Shown piece after piece: positions 55,097 to 64,000 of a stretch of DNA of 64,000 nucleotides (position 1 is the first letter of the stretch; the number at the start of each line of letters is the position of its first letter). The position numbers were made by a program, and so were the translations under genes. This stretch comes from Mesorhizobium sp. (GTDB lineage: Bacteria > Pseudomonadota > Alphaproteobacteria > Rhizobiales > Rhizobiaceae), in NCBI RefSeq assembly GCF_016793485.1, contig NZ_JAEULZ010000050.1, forward strand, positions 1 through 64,000. Direction: 5' to 3'. The notes beneath the pieces were generated by a model. It did not search any database, had not been told where the DNA came from, and saw nothing but the letters and a program-made list of their open reading frames with translations.

Positions 55097-58000
55097 TTAT
55101 TCCGCTGCGACAGGCATGTGTCCCGCCGGCGGTGGCAGGACGTGTACGTCAGCGCCGGGATTCTGGGTATCCGGCTCGTCCGCCTTGTTGGGCCTGACGA
55201 GCCAATGCCATGCTCTCGCGGTCCAGATCGCCGCGTCATCCATGATCGTGTAAAAGGATGGCACGAAGATCAGCGACAGGAACGTCGACACCAACAGCCC
55301 GCCGACCACCGCGATCGCCATTGGCGCACGAAACTCGCCGCCGTCGCCGAGAGCCAGCGACGCCGGGATCATGCCGGCCGACATGGCGATGGTGGTCATC
55401 ACGATCGGCCTTGCACGCTTCCTGCCCGCGTCGATGATGGCCTCCTTGCGCGGCACACCTGCCTTGACCTCCTCGATGGCGAAGTCGACCAGCATGATGG
55501 CGTTCTTGGTGACGATGCCCATCAGCATCAGGATGCCGATGACAACCGGCATCGAAACGGCCGAATTGGTAAGGAACAGCGCCGCCGCCACGCCGCCGAT
55601 CGCAAGCGGCAGCGAACCGAGGATCGTGAAGGAGTGGAAGACCGACCCAAAAAGCAGGATCAGCACCACCAGAACCAGCATCAGGCCAGTCGTCATGGCC
55701 GTTGCGAAGCCCGCGAACACCTCGCCCATGACCTCTGCATCGCCGGTCTCCTGGATGCGCGTGCCGGCCGGCATGTTCTTGACCGCCGGAAGTTGCCAGA
55801 CGGCGTTGAGTCCATCGCTCAGTTCCGCGCCTTGCGCCATGTCCGCGCCGATGACGACGCGCCGTTCGCGGTTGAAACGCGAGATCGAAGATGGTCCCTG
55901 GCCGAAGCTGATCTTGGCGACGGAAGAGAGCGGGACAACAATGCCGGAGGGCGTCGCCACCGGAAGCTGGCTGACGACATCGATGTTGTCGCGCGCTGCC
56001 TCGGCAAGCTGGACGCGGATCGGAATCTGACGGTCTCCTACCGTGAACTTCGCGAGGTTCTCGTCGATGTCGCCCATCGTGGCGATGCGCAGCGTCTGTG
56101 CGATGGTCGCCGTCGAGATGCCAAGCTCGGCCAGCCTGGGCAGGTCGGGCTCGATGACGACTTCTGGACGGTCGAGCGCAGCATTGGAACTGATTGCGCG
56201 GAACTTTCCCGTCCCCGCCATCTCGCTCTGGATCTTGCGGGCCTGCGTGTCGAGAAGCGCGCCATCGGTCCCCATGACGCCAAAAGCAAGCTGGCGTTCG
56301 CCGCGGTCGTTGACGAAATAGGCGCGCAGGTCCGGGATCGTCTCCATCTTGTCAAGAAGCGCGGCCTCGATCTGGTACTGCGGCACATCGCGTTCCGACT
56401 TGTGCTTCAGGTCTACCGTGACGGTGGCGCGGCGCGTCTCCAACGTGCCCGTCGGGCTTGCACCGCCGATTACATAGACGTTCTCGACCTCCGGCACCTC
56501 GAGGATGAGCTTCGTAACGGCGTCCGTGGTCTCGCGGGTGTCTTCGAGACGGCTGCCTGGCGGCAGTTCCAGCGAGAAGGTGATGCGGCTGGCGTCCTCG
56601 CGGGGGATGAAGCCGGACGGCAGGAAGCCCATCGCATAGAGCGAACCGGCGAAGAAGGCGACGCCCGCGCCCAACGTCACCCAACGGAAGCGCAGTGTGC
56701 CGCGCAAAAGACGCTCGTAGCCGCGCATGATCATGCCGGGCTTGGGCTCCTCATGGACGTGGTCGCGCAGGAAGTAGGCCGCCATCATGGGGGTGATGAG
56801 GCGCGCCACCAATAGGGAGAAGAACACGGCGGTCGCGACCGTCAGGCCGAACTGCTTGAAATACTGGCCCGCTACGCCGCCCATGAAGGACACCGGCGCG
56901 AACACCGCCATGATGGTGGCTGAGATCGCGATGACCGCGAGGCCGATCTCGTCGGCCGCCTCAAGCGAGGCGCGGTAAGGCGACTTGCCGAGCTTGATGT
57001 GGCGCACGATGTTCTCGATCTCGACGATCGCGTCGTCCACTAGGATGCCTACCACCAGCGTGATGCCGAGCAGGCTGACCAGGTTGAGTGAGAAACCCAT
57101 CATCGAAAGCGCCCAGAAGGTGGGGATGATGGAGAGCGGCAGCGCGACAGCCGACACAAGCGTGGCGCGCCAGTCGCGCAGGAACAGGAAGACGACGATG
57201 ATGGAAAGCGCCGCGCCCTCCATAAGGGTTTCCATCGCCGAATCGTAGTTGCCAGCCGTATAGCTGACGGTGTCGTCGACCTTTGTGATCTCGACATCTG
57301 GATAGGCTTTCTGCAGGTCAGCGACCGCGGCCGCGACGCGTTCGTTGACCTCGACATCGCTCTCGCCCTTGCCGCGGAATATGGCGAAAGAGACAACGGT
57401 GCCGTTGTTGACGCGGGCAAAGGATTTCGGTTCGGCCCATGAGTCCGTCACGGTTGCGATATCGGATAGCTTGACCTTGCGTCCGCCGGCAAGCGGTATC
57501 TCCAGCGCCTCCAGATCGGCAATCTCGTCGGCGCCGCCGAGCGTACGGATCGATTGCTCGCGACTGCCGAACTTCGCATTGCCGCCGGTCATGTCGGCAT
57601 TGGCAAGCCGCAACGCACCATTGAGGTCCCCGGCAGAGACGCCAAGCGCGTTCAGCCGATCCGGATCGAGTTCAACCTCGATCTCGCGGGTGGCGCCTCC
57701 ATAACGATCGACACGCGCAACGCCCTTGAGGCCCTGCATCTTGCGGATGATCGTATCGTCAACGAACCAGGACAGTTCTTCCAGCGTCATCGACGGCGCC
57801 GACACGGCGTAGGTCAGGATCGCCTGCCCTTCCACGTCGATGCGCGTGACGAGCGGATCGTCCGCGGTCGCCGGCAGGTCGGCACGAATACGATCGACTG
57901 CATCCTTGACGTCGTTCACCGCCGTCTGCGTATCGACCTCGAGCCGGAATTCGACCACGGTCTGCGAAACGCCTTCGGTCAGCGTCGAGATAACGTTCTT

Positions 58001-58231
58001 GACGCCGGAGATGTTGGCGACGGCGTCCTCGACGCGCTTGGTAATCTGCGTCTCAAGTTCGCTCGGCGCAACCCCAGGGTCGGTTACGGTGACGTTGACC
58101 AGCGGGATGTCGATGTTCGGGAAGCGCGTGACCGGCAGCTTGGAGAACGCCATCAGGCCGAGCGCGACCAGGACGATGAACAGCAGGACCGCCGGAATGG
58201 GGTGGCGGATCGACCATGCGGAAACGTTCAT
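55097..58231 (-). CDS. RND efflux transporter permease (HAE1 family)
   Basis: A 1,044-residue inner-membrane pump with the internal duplication of the AcrB fold: two sets of six helices and two large periplasmic loops. The N-terminus is VSAWSIRHPIPAVLLF and the proton-relay region in helix 4 reads GILVDDAIVEIEN with the two conserved aspartates. It would export drugs or other hydrophobic compounds across the envelope. Its start overlaps the adaptor stop by four bases (ATGA). No outer-membrane channel gene is nearby, so a TolC-like protein encoded elsewhere is needed. Confidence 0.95.
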   Translation of the reverse strand: MNVSAWSIRHPIPAVLLFIVLVALGLMAFSKLPVTRFPNIDIPLVNVTVTDPGVAPSELETQITKRVEDAVANISGVKNVISTLTEGVSQTVVEFRLEVDTQTAVNDVKDAVDRIRADLPATADDPLVTRIDVEGQAILTYAVSAPSMTLEELSWFVDDTIIRKMQGLKGVARVDRYGGATREIEVELDPDRLNALGVSAGDLNGALRLANADMTGGNAKFGSREQSIRTLGGADEIADLEALEIPLAGGRKVKLSDIATVTDSWAEPKSFARVNNGTVVSFAIFRGKGESDVEVNERVAAAVADLQKAYPDVEITKVDDTVSYTAGNYDSAMETLMEGAALSIIVVFLFLRDWRATLVSAVALPLSIIPTFWALSMMGFSLNLVSLLGITLVVGILVDDAIVEIENIVRHIKLGKSPYRASLEAADEIGLAVIAISATIMAVFAPVSFMGGVAGQYFKQFGLTVATAVFFSLLVARLITPMMAAYFLRDHVHEEPKPGMIMRGYERLLRGTLRFRWVTLGAGVAFFAGSLYAMGFLPSGFIPREDASRITFSLELPPGSRLEDTRETTDAVTKLILEVPEVENVYVIGGASPTGTLETRRATVTVDLKHKSERDVPQYQIEAALLDKMETIPDLRAYFVNDRGERQLAFGVMGTDGALLDTQARKIQSEMAGTGKFRAISSNAALDRPEVVIEPDLPRLAELGISTATIAQTLRIATMGDIDENLAKFTVGDRQIPIRVQLAEAARDNIDVVSQLPVATPSGIVVPLSSVAKISFGQGPSSISRFNRERRVVIGADMAQGAELSDGLNAVWQLPAVKNMPAGTRIQETGDAEVMGEVFAGFATAMTTGLMLVLVVLILLFGSVFHSFTILGSLPLAIGGVAAALFLTNSAVSMPVVIGILMLMGIVTKNAIMLVDFAIEEVKAGVPRKEAIIDAGRKRARPIVMTTIAMSAGMIPASLALGDGGEFRAPMAIAVVGGLLVSTFLSLIFVPSFYTIMDDAAIWTARAWHWLVRPNKADEPDTQNPGADVHVLPPPAGHMPVAAE

Positions 58232-59439
58232 GGCTTGACGGCTCCCGTGGCCTCGATGCGTACGGGCGTCACCAGATCGCCATCAGCCACGAAGGTCCCG
58301 GCGCGCGTCACGACTTCCTCGCCCTCCGCGAGGCCGGACGCGATCTCGATCACGTCTCCCGACCGCACGCCAAGCGTGACCGACCGGCTTTTGACAGTGC
58401 CGTTCTCGACGCTCTGCAGGAAGGCCTGAGCGCCCGAATACATGACGGCCGAGGCGGGAACCGCCAGGCCCGCACGACGAACGAGTTCGATCTCGCCACG
58501 CGCGAAGTTGCCCGCTCGGGCGGGCGAATTCGGGGCAAGCGCGATACGGATGGCGCCCAGTCTCGAGGTCTGGCTGACCTCGGGCGAAATCCTGCGGATC
58601 GAACCCTCAACCGGCTGCTCAAGTCCAGGAACGGCAACGCTCGCTTTCATGCCGGCGGCAAGCCTGGGCAACGCCGTTTCGGCAACCGTGGCTGCAAGCT
58701 CGAATTCACTGCCTATCGCTATCCGGAAAAGAGGAGCGCTGCCCGCCATCACAACACCGCCAAGCGTGGCGTTGCGCGCGAGGATCAGGCCGTCGGCCGG
58801 GGCGCGAAGTTCGGTCTTGCCGAGTTGCACGAGCACGTTCTGCTTTTGCGCGTCAATGACCGCCAGTTGCGCTTCGGACGCAGCAAGGGCCTTCTCGGCC
58901 GAGTCGAGTTTCGCCCGAGCGCTGTCCAGTCCGTTCACCGCATTGTCGCGCTGCGCGTCGCTCGCGACGCCTTTCTTCTGTAGCGCGTCTGCGCGGTCGA
59001 GCGCCTCCTGCGCTTGCCTCACGCCGACCTGTGCATCCCCGATCTGCGCGCGCATCTGGGCGATGTTCGCCTCGGCCTGCGCGCGGCTAGCCTCGATCTG
59101 GGCCAGTTGCGTGTCGAGCATCGAGCGGTCGAGGACGGCAAGGACATCGCCCTTACTGACGACATCGCCCTCGTCGGCGTTCAGCGCAAGAACCGTCAGG
59201 CCATTGAGGTCGGTACCGACAGCCGCTTCCTCGCGGGCGACGATGGTGCCGTTGACAGACAGCGTCTCGACCAGTTCGCGACGTTCAGCGGCAACGACAC
59301 GTATCGATGGTGGAACCTGCCTGACTGCAGGCGTGGCGTCGTCGGCGGCATGGGACATGACAGGCATTGTTCCCGTCGCGGCGGCGGCAAGCAGCGCAGC
59401 GGTCACGCGCGCGAGGAGAACGGACTTCGAAGCAGGCAT
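58228..59439 (-). CDS. RND efflux periplasmic adaptor subunit (MFP)
   Basis: A 403-residue periplasmic adaptor. After a signal peptide (VTAALLAAAATGTMPVMSHA) comes a lipoyl half-motif (EAAVGTDLNGLTVLALNADEGD), a long alpha-helical hairpin at about 100-190 rich in Ala, Gln and Glu, the second lipoyl half (TELRAPADGLILARNA), a beta-barrel and a membrane-proximal domain. It links the pump to the outer-membrane channel. I use the ATG at 59439, as the longer frame adds no signal-like sequence. It is 46 bases behind the TetR gene and coupled to the pump gene. Confidence 0.93.
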   Translation of the reverse strand: MPASKSVLLARVTAALLAAAATGTMPVMSHAADDATPAVRQVPPSIRVVAAERRELVETLSVNGTIVAREEAAVGTDLNGLTVLALNADEGDVVSKGDVLAVLDRSMLDTQLAQIEASRAQAEANIAQMRAQIGDAQVGVRQAQEALDRADALQKKGVASDAQRDNAVNGLDSARAKLDSAEKALAASEAQLAVIDAQKQNVLVQLGKTELRAPADGLILARNATLGGVVMAGSAPLFRIAIGSEFELAATVAETALPRLAAGMKASVAVPGLEQPVEGSIRRISPEVSQTSRLGAIRIALAPNSPARAGNFARGEIELVRRAGLAVPASAVMYSGAQAFLQSVENGTVKSRSVTLGVRSGDVIEIASGLAEGEEVVTRAGTFVADGDLVTPVRIEATGAVKP

Positions 59440-59485
59440 GGGAACACCCACGATAAGAGTGAAGTTTCGGGTCAGGCCTTGGCGG

Positions 59486-60154
59486 CTAGTCCTTGACAGG
59501 ATGTTTGGCTGTCGGGCGCAGCATGCCGACCACAATGGCGCGCAATGCGGTCTCCAACTGGTCGATCGCTACGCCACGCGACGGTAAGTCGTTGATCGCC
59601 ATGCCCTCGCCAATCGACATGACGACTGCCATGAGAGTCTGGAGGTCGACCGGCGGATCGATCTCGCCGCGCTCGATCGCACCCTTGATCAAGGGGACGA
59701 TCATGTCCGCGATCTGCTGCTTATGGCCATCGACCGTGCTGCGGATCGTCTCGTTACGCATCGATTCGGAGCGCATCTCGGCAAAAAGCGGGGCGCTTCC
59801 TTTCTCGTGGGTATGCACGATATGAGCCATGGCGGCCTCGACCAGGCCGTCAACGGCGGTCTGAGGTTTTTGCAGCGCGCCGAAGCAGGTCATGTCGTCC
59901 TGGCGGTCCGCTTCGCAGATCGCCTCGACAATTGCTTCCTTGGACGGGAAGTAGCGATAGAGCGCCCCCGGGCTCATCCCGCATTCGAGACAGATCTGCT
60001 GCATAGACGCGCCCTGGAATCCGGACCGGACGAAGCAGTTCTTGGCTGCCTCAAGAATGCGCTGGACCTGTTGGTCGCGGCGCTCGGCACGGCTCATGCC
60101 CGAGCTTTCCAGCGGCTCTGCCTGGGTCGCCTCAAAAAAAGCTGTTTCTTCCAT
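59486..60154 (-). CDS. TetR-family transcriptional regulator of the RND operon
   Basis: A 222-residue repressor. The N-terminal helix-turn-helix (about 25-75) has ILEAAKNCFVRSGFQGASMQQICLECGMSPGALYRYFPSKEAIV, in shorter pieces the classic TetR form ending YRYFPSKE. The rest is a helical ligand domain. It is the first gene of tetR - adaptor - pump. Three near-identical palindromes lie in its promoter, one filling the -35/-10 spacer, so it should repress its own operon until a ligand binds. ATG at 60154 is used; 60097 is an alternative. Confidence 0.92.
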   Translation of the reverse strand: MEETAFFEATQAEPLESSGMSRAERRDQQVQRILEAAKNCFVRSGFQGASMQQICLECGMSPGALYRYFPSKEAIVEAICEADRQDDMTCFGALQKPQTAVDGLVEAAMAHIVHTHEKGSAPLFAEMRSESMRNETIRSTVDGHKQQIADMIVPLIKGAIERGEIDPPVDLQTLMAVVMSIGEGMAINDLPSRGVAIDQLETALRAIVVGMLRPTAKHPVKD

Positions 60155-60168
60155 CTCTGTCCACCAGT

Positions 60169-60232
60169 GAGCGAATATTCGCTCTCACTTAGCGCGAATG
60201 ATCATTCTCGATTTATGCGAATGATCATTCGC
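60169..60232. promoter_or_regulatory. Three-copy palindromic operator in front of the tetR-RND operon
   Basis: Perfect palindrome GCGAATGATCATTCGC at 60217-60232, a 15/16 copy GCGAATGATCATTCTC at 60194-60209, and the related perfect palindrome GAGCGAATATTCGCTC at 60169-60184. Centre-to-centre distances are 23 and 25 bp. The half-site GCGAAT/ATTCGC is common to all. This is a convincing binding array for the TetR protein encoded next to it. Confidence 0.85.
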
Positions 60233-60238
60233 AGTCAA
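60210..60238 (-). promoter_or_regulatory. Sigma-70 promoter of the tetR-RND operon
   Basis: On the minus strand TTGACT (60238-60233), a 17-base spacer, and TAAATC (60215-60210). The spacer consists almost exactly of the palindrome at 60217-60232, so bound repressor would cover the promoter. Confidence 0.75.
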
Positions 60239-60331
60239 TATGATGCACTGCAAAAAATTGTAAATGCGCGGCAACAGCTGGCTCTGTTCCGAACGCAACC
60301 ACGGTCTCACTCCGACGCAAAAGCGAGAATC

Positions 60332-60356
60332 ACCGGCGATCGCCCTGATCGCCGGT
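60332..60356 (-). terminator. Hairpin terminator after parC
   Basis: Perfect 10-bp stem ACCGGCGATC / GATCGCCGGT with a five-base loop, 42 bases after the parC stop. On the minus strand a TTTT run appears about ten bases later, so the U-tract is poorly placed and termination may need Rho. Confidence 0.6.
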
Positions 60357-60397
60357 CAGATAGGTGCTTTAAAAATCAATGATGTAGGATACGTCCC

Positions 60398-62752
60398 TCA
60401 GCCGAACTTGCCGGTGCGCGGAAAGCCCTTTGGCACCATGCGGCCTGCCGACGCCCGCGCGCCGAACCACTCCGCCAGTTCTTCCTTGCTGCGTGTGAAC
60501 GTCCTGTCAGCAGAATCCTGCCAGGTAAGACCCTCGCTGACCGAAAAAGTCCTCAGGTCAAGCACGCCGCCGTCCTTGTATTTCTGCAGGCGCACACCTT
60601 TGCCGCGTGTCATCTCGGGGATCTCCGAGAGCGGGAACACCAGCATCTTGCGATTCTCGCCAACGATCGCGAGATGGTCGCCGGCAAACGGAACGCAATG
60701 CGAAGCCTCGTCTGGCGACTTGACGTTCATCACCTGCTTGCCCTTGCGGGTATTGGCGATCACCTCGGCCTCCGGGACGACGAAGCCATTGCCGACATGG
60801 CTGGCGAGCAACAGCTTGCGCTGCGGATCGTGAACGAACGCCGTCACGATATCCTGGTCGTTCTCCATGTCCACGATGATGCGGATCGGCTCGCCATGTC
60901 CGCGCCCACCGGGCAGGCGGTCGCCGCCGATGGTGTAGAACTTGCCGCCGGTGGTGAAGACGAGGATCTTGTCCGTCGTCTGAGCCGGAAACGCCAGTTT
61001 CAGGCTATCACCTTCCTTGAAGGTGAGCGTCGAGAGGTCGGCCAGATGGCCCTTCATCGCACGCAGCCAGCCCTTTTCGGAGACCACGACCGTAATCGGC
61101 TCCTTCTCGATCATCGCGTGCTGGATGTCGGCGACGTCATGCTCGGGCGCGTCGGAGAACTGGGTCTTGCGTTCGCCAAGCGTGGTCGAGGGACCGAACC
61201 TCTTCTGCGTCTCGGCAACCTGATGGCGGATCACCTTCCACTGCTTGGCAGGCGATTCCAGCAGGGCTTCGATCTGCCGCTTTTCGGTCGAGAGGCCGTC
61301 GAACTCCTTGCGGATCTCGATCTCCTCCAGCTTGCGCAAGGCGCGCAGGCGCATATTGAGGATCGCTTCCGCCTGCACGTCAGTGAGCGACCAGCGGGCC
61401 ATCATGACCTGCTTTGGCTCGTCCTCCTCACGGATGATGCGGATCACCTCGTCGATGTTGAGGTAGGCGACCAGCAGGCCACCGAGAATTTCGAGACGCC
61501 TCTCGATCTCGCCGAGGCGGTGCTTCGAGCGGCGGATCAGCACGTCCTTGCGGTGCTCCAGCCACTCCGACAGCACGCTCTTCAGCGATAGCACGTTCGG
61601 CACCTTGCCGCGCGAAAGCACGTTCATATTGAGCGGAAAGCGCGTCTCCAACTCGGTGAGCTTGAAGATCGATTCCATCATCAGGCCGGGATCGACCGCA
61701 CGGCTCTTGGGCACGAGCACGAGACGGATGTCCTCGGCGCTCTCGTCGCGCACGTCCTCCAGAAGCGGTAGCTTGCGCGCAAGCAAAAGCTCGGCGATCT
61801 TTTCGATCAGCTTCGACTTCTGCACCTGGTAGGGGATCTCGGTGACGACGATGTTCCAGGTGCCCCTGCCCTGATCCTCCTGGTTCCACCTGGCGCGCAG
61901 GCGATAGCCGCCACGGCCGGTAGAATAGGACTCAAGGATCGAGGCCCAACTGTCCACGACCGTGCCACCGGTCGGGAAATCGGGGCCGCGCACCTTGCAT
62001 TCGAGGCGGATCGCCTCGGCCCGCTTCACCGCGTCCTTATCTTCCTTGCGCAGTTCTTCCTGATGGCGCCGCTCGATGTCGGCCCATTGCTCAGGCGACG
62101 TCATCAGGTCGGCGATGGAGGCGTCACGGTTGTCGATCAAGTGCAAAGCGGCTGCGCAAAGTTCCGCTGCATTGTGGGGTGGAATGGAGGTCGCCATTCC
62201 GACTGCGATGCCAGACGAGCCGTTGGCGAGGATGTTCGGAAAGGCGCCCGGCAGGACGACCGGCTCCTCGTCCTCTTCATTGTAGGTCGGGCGGAAGTCG
62301 ACCGCGTCCTCTGTGATGCCTTCGAGCAGCGCCGTCGCGACCTCGGTCATGCGCGCCTCGGTGTAGCGCATGGCAGCCGCGTTATCGCCGTCGATATTGC
62401 CGAAATTGCCCTGCCCGTCGACAAGCGGATAGCGGACGGCGAAATCCTGCGCCAGACGCACCAGCGCATCGTAGATCGACTGGTCGCCGTGCGGGTGGAA
62501 CTTGCCCATCACCTCGCCGACGATGCGCGCGCATTTCGCGAAACCCTGGTCCGGGTTGAGGCGCAGCAGCCGCATCGCATGCATGATGCGCCGGTGGACA
62601 GGCTTCAGCCCGTCACGGACGTCCGGCAGCGCGCGGTGCATGATGGTCGACAGCGCATAGGCCAGATAGCGCTCTTCGAGCGCCGACTTCAGATCGACCG
62701 GTTCTATATGATCGCCGCCATCGGAAGGCGGCGGAACAAGGCGTTTTCCCAT
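60398..62752 (-). CDS. parC: DNA topoisomerase IV subunit A
   Basis: A 784-residue type IIA topoisomerase subunit that separates replicated chromosomes. The N-terminal breakage-reunion domain has [15 protein letters not shown], the quinolone region [16 protein letters not shown] at about 84-99, and the catalytic Tyr130 in [11 protein letters not shown]. The C-terminal half ends in a short beta-pinwheel without the GyrA box, which separates it from GyrA. Gln91 stands where E. coli ParC has the quinolone-binding Ser80, while Asp95 replaces Glu84. It is monocistronic. Confidence 0.94.
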   Translation of the reverse strand: MGKRLVPPPSDGGDHIEPVDLKSALEERYLAYALSTIMHRALPDVRDGLKPVHRRIMHAMRLLRLNPDQGFAKCARIVGEVMGKFHPHGDQSIYDALVRLAQDFAVRYPLVDGQGNFGNIDGDNAAAMRYTEARMTEVATALLEGITEDAVDFRPTYNEEDEEPVVLPGAFPNILANGSSGIAVGMATSIPPHNAAELCAAALHLIDNRDASIADLMTSPEQWADIERRHQEELRKEDKDAVKRAEAIRLECKVRGPDFPTGGTVVDSWASILESYSTGRGGYRLRARWNQEDQGRGTWNIVVTEIPYQVQKSKLIEKIAELLLARKLPLLEDVRDESAEDIRLVLVPKSRAVDPGLMMESIFKLTELETRFPLNMNVLSRGKVPNVLSLKSVLSEWLEHRKDVLIRRSKHRLGEIERRLEILGGLLVAYLNIDEVIRIIREEDEPKQVMMARWSLTDVQAEAILNMRLRALRKLEEIEIRKEFDGLSTEKRQIEALLESPAKQWKVIRHQVAETQKRFGPSTTLGERKTQFSDAPEHDVADIQHAMIEKEPITVVVSEKGWLRAMKGHLADLSTLTFKEGDSLKLAFPAQTTDKILVFTTGGKFYTIGGDRLPGGRGHGEPIRIIVDMENDQDIVTAFVHDPQRKLLLASHVGNGFVVPEAEVIANTRKGKQVMNVKSPDEASHCVPFAGDHLAIVGENRKMLVFPLSEIPEMTRGKGVRLQKYKDGGVLDLRTFSVSEGLTWQDSADRTFTRSKEELAEWFGARASAGRMVPKGFPRTGKFG

Positions 62753-62945
62753 GCGGCCGGGTTAGCCGAGCGGCTGATTCGCGGCAAGTGCCGCTAAGTC
62801 ACCCGGTCTTCACCATCATGCCAGCCGGCACAGGCCAGAGATTGCCAGGACACCGGTTTTGCGGGCATTGTGCGCCGCGCGCCTCTTTCCGGTCCAGTTC
62901 GTGGCTGATTGTGGGGCGGAGGAACCAACTGTCTCAGGGGCAATC

Positions 62946-64000
62946 ATGACCAGACACCACGCGGCCTTTCGCACGCTCGCCTTTTCGGCGGTTCTGCTGG
63001 CATTTCCGATCAACGCCGCGTTCGCGCAGGATGTAACCTCCATCGCCGACCGCCTGAAGGCGCTTGTCGTCAAGCAGGGATTGGACATCGGCTGGTCCAA
63101 CATTTCGGGCGATGCCTCCAGCATGGTCCTCGAAGGCGTAACGCTGAAGGCAATGGGCGAAAGCGACGCCTTGCCGGTTGGAAACGTCACGCTGACCGGC
63201 GTTACCGACCGCAACGGCGGATTTCACGTCGATACGCTGTCGACGTCACCCTTTTCCCTGAACGAGCAGGGTCTTGCTGTCGACATCAGCCCCATCATCT
63301 TCAAGGGCCTCTCGCTGCCTGCTGAGAACGCGGCCGATGCCATGTCCTCGCTGATGATGTACGAAAGCGCCGCGGTCGACGGCCTGTCGGTCAAGATGGC
63401 CGGCAAGACCGTGTTCGAGATGCAAAAGGCCTTTGGCCAGATGACGCCACTCGACGGTTCCAACCCTATGGCATTTTCCGGTGGTGTGGAGAAATTCAGC
63501 ACCGATCTTTCGTTGATCGAAGATCCGAGCGTGAAGGGATACATCCAGGCGCTTGGCTACAGTCAGCTCGACGGCGACATCAAGATGACCGGCTCGTGGC
63601 AGCCGACGGACGGCCGCTGGAACATGTCGCAATACGACATCACCATCAACGATGTCGGCACGCTCGGCATGACGATCGATCTGGGCGGGTTGACGCCGGA
63701 ATTCCTCAAGGCTGCCAACGAAATCTCCACCAAGCTGACGGAAGCGCCGGCAGGATCGGACACGTCGGCTGAGCAGGCCAAGCTCATGGCCATGCTCTCG
63801 GATGCGACGTTTAATGGCGCGAGCCTGCGCTTCGGCGACGACTCGCTGACCAGCCGTGTCATCAATCTGTTCGCGACTGTACAGGGTGCGCAACCGGCAG
63901 ATGTCGTGAACATGGCCAAGGGCATGGTGCCGTTCGCGTTGATGCAGGCACAACTGGCCGACCTTGCGGGCGACATAACGCCGGCGATCAACGCCTATCT
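62946..64000 (+). CDS. Exported protein of unknown function, cut by the window end
   Basis: The frame is open from the ATG at 62946 to the window edge, 351 codons. AGGGG precedes the start with suitable spacing. Residues 1-28 are a signal peptide (TLAFSAVLLAFPINAAFAQ), so the protein is periplasmic or secreted. The visible part has repeated short segments such as VTLTGVTDRNGGFHVDTL, ISPIIFKGLSLP and YDITINDVGTLGMTIDLGG, suggesting a long beta-structure of the AsmA-like or lipid-transfer sort, but I cannot name a family. It is divergent from parC, with 193 bases between. Confidence 0.75.
   Translation, partial: MTRHHAAFRTLAFSAVLLAFPINAAFAQDVTSIADRLKALVVKQGLDIGWSNISGDASSMVLEGVTLKAMGESDALPVGNVTLTGVTDRNGGFHVDTLSTSPFSLNEQGLAVDISPIIFKGLSLPAENAADAMSSLMMYESAAVDGLSVKMAGKTVFEMQKAFGQMTPLDGSNPMAFSGGVEKFSTDLSLIEDPSVKGYIQALGYSQLDGDIKMTGSWQPTDGRWNMSQYDITINDVGTLGMTIDLGGLTPEFLKAANEISTKLTEAPAGSDTSAEQAKLMAMLSDATFNGASLRFGDDSLTSRVINLFATVQGAQPADVVNMAKGMVPFALMQAQLADLAGDITPAINAY

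Noticed and set aside
62909-63325. Frame of 138 codons at the right end on the plus strand
   Set aside because: It is out of frame with the ATG at 62946, which has a ribosome site, a signal peptide and stays open to the window edge.

Overview
The window reads as a chromosomal segment of an alphaproteobacterium of the order Hyphomicrobiales (Rhizobiales), most like the Mesorhizobium/Phyllobacteriaceae group. The reasons are high G+C coding sequence, the hisN - small RNA - N-formylglutamate amidohydrolase - cpdR order known from rhizobia, a ROSE-type RNA thermometer in front of a small heat-shock gene, the Bpt-type leucyl-transferase, and a DUF459 protein behind an MltB-type transglycosylase. 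The genus is an inference; there is no rRNA or species marker here.

Layout. (1) 1-16.5 kb is core genome: 5' end of galU, cell-wall genes (MltB-like transglycosylase, DUF459 SGNH protein), gltBD glutamate synthase, threonine aldolase, Hsp20 with its thermometer, an alpha/beta hydrolase, hisN, an MmgR/alpha-r8-like small RNA, N-formylglutamate amidohydrolase, cpdR and tRNA-Val(GAC). (2) 16.6-45.0 kb is an accessory catabolic block of about 28 kb with three ABC import systems, each tied to its own regulator and soluble enzymes. Cluster A (16.6-24.5 kb) has a GntR regulator, an SDR and a zinc alcohol dehydrogenase, a PotD-type binding protein, an enolase-superfamily dehydratase and PotABC-like components. 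Cluster B (24.6-35.8 kb) has a Tat-exported sulfatase, a Gfo/Idh/MocA oxidoreductase, a sugar epimerase/isomerase, an FbpABC-like importer, a second enolase-superfamily enzyme, a GntR regulator and an HSL-type esterase. Cluster C (36.0-45.0 kb) has an aldehyde dehydrogenase, a DAO-type flavoprotein, a creatinase-fold M24 protein without metal ligands, a PotABD-like importer and an IclR regulator. A frameshifted tyrosine-recombinase tail lies inside cluster B, and tRNA genes bound the block on both sides. (3) 45.1-64 kb is core again: tRNA-Val(TAC), tRNA-Asp, an L,D-transpeptidase, SthA transhydrogenase, RDD protein, Bpt N-degron transferase, DMT exporter, CAP lipoprotein, AI-2E family permease, a TetR-controlled RND efflux operon, parC, and a secreted protein cut by the window end.

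How it works together. Each catabolic cluster looks like a 'sense, import, oxidise/dehydrate' unit for a small oxidised or nitrogen-containing organic compound; no substrate can be read from the sequence. Regulatory sites are clear in several places: a GntR palindrome in cluster A, a repeated TATCG-N4-CGATA operator on two intergenic regions of cluster B, three matching palindromes in front of the tetR-RND operon, a heat-shock (RpoH) promoter placed just upstream of the ROSE hairpins, and a PhaR-like palindrome inside the small-RNA promoter.

The parts most worth follow-up are the creatinase-fold/flavoprotein/aldehyde dehydrogenase unit of cluster C, the sulfatase-centred cluster B, and the two enolase-superfamily enzymes with uncommon active-site layouts.
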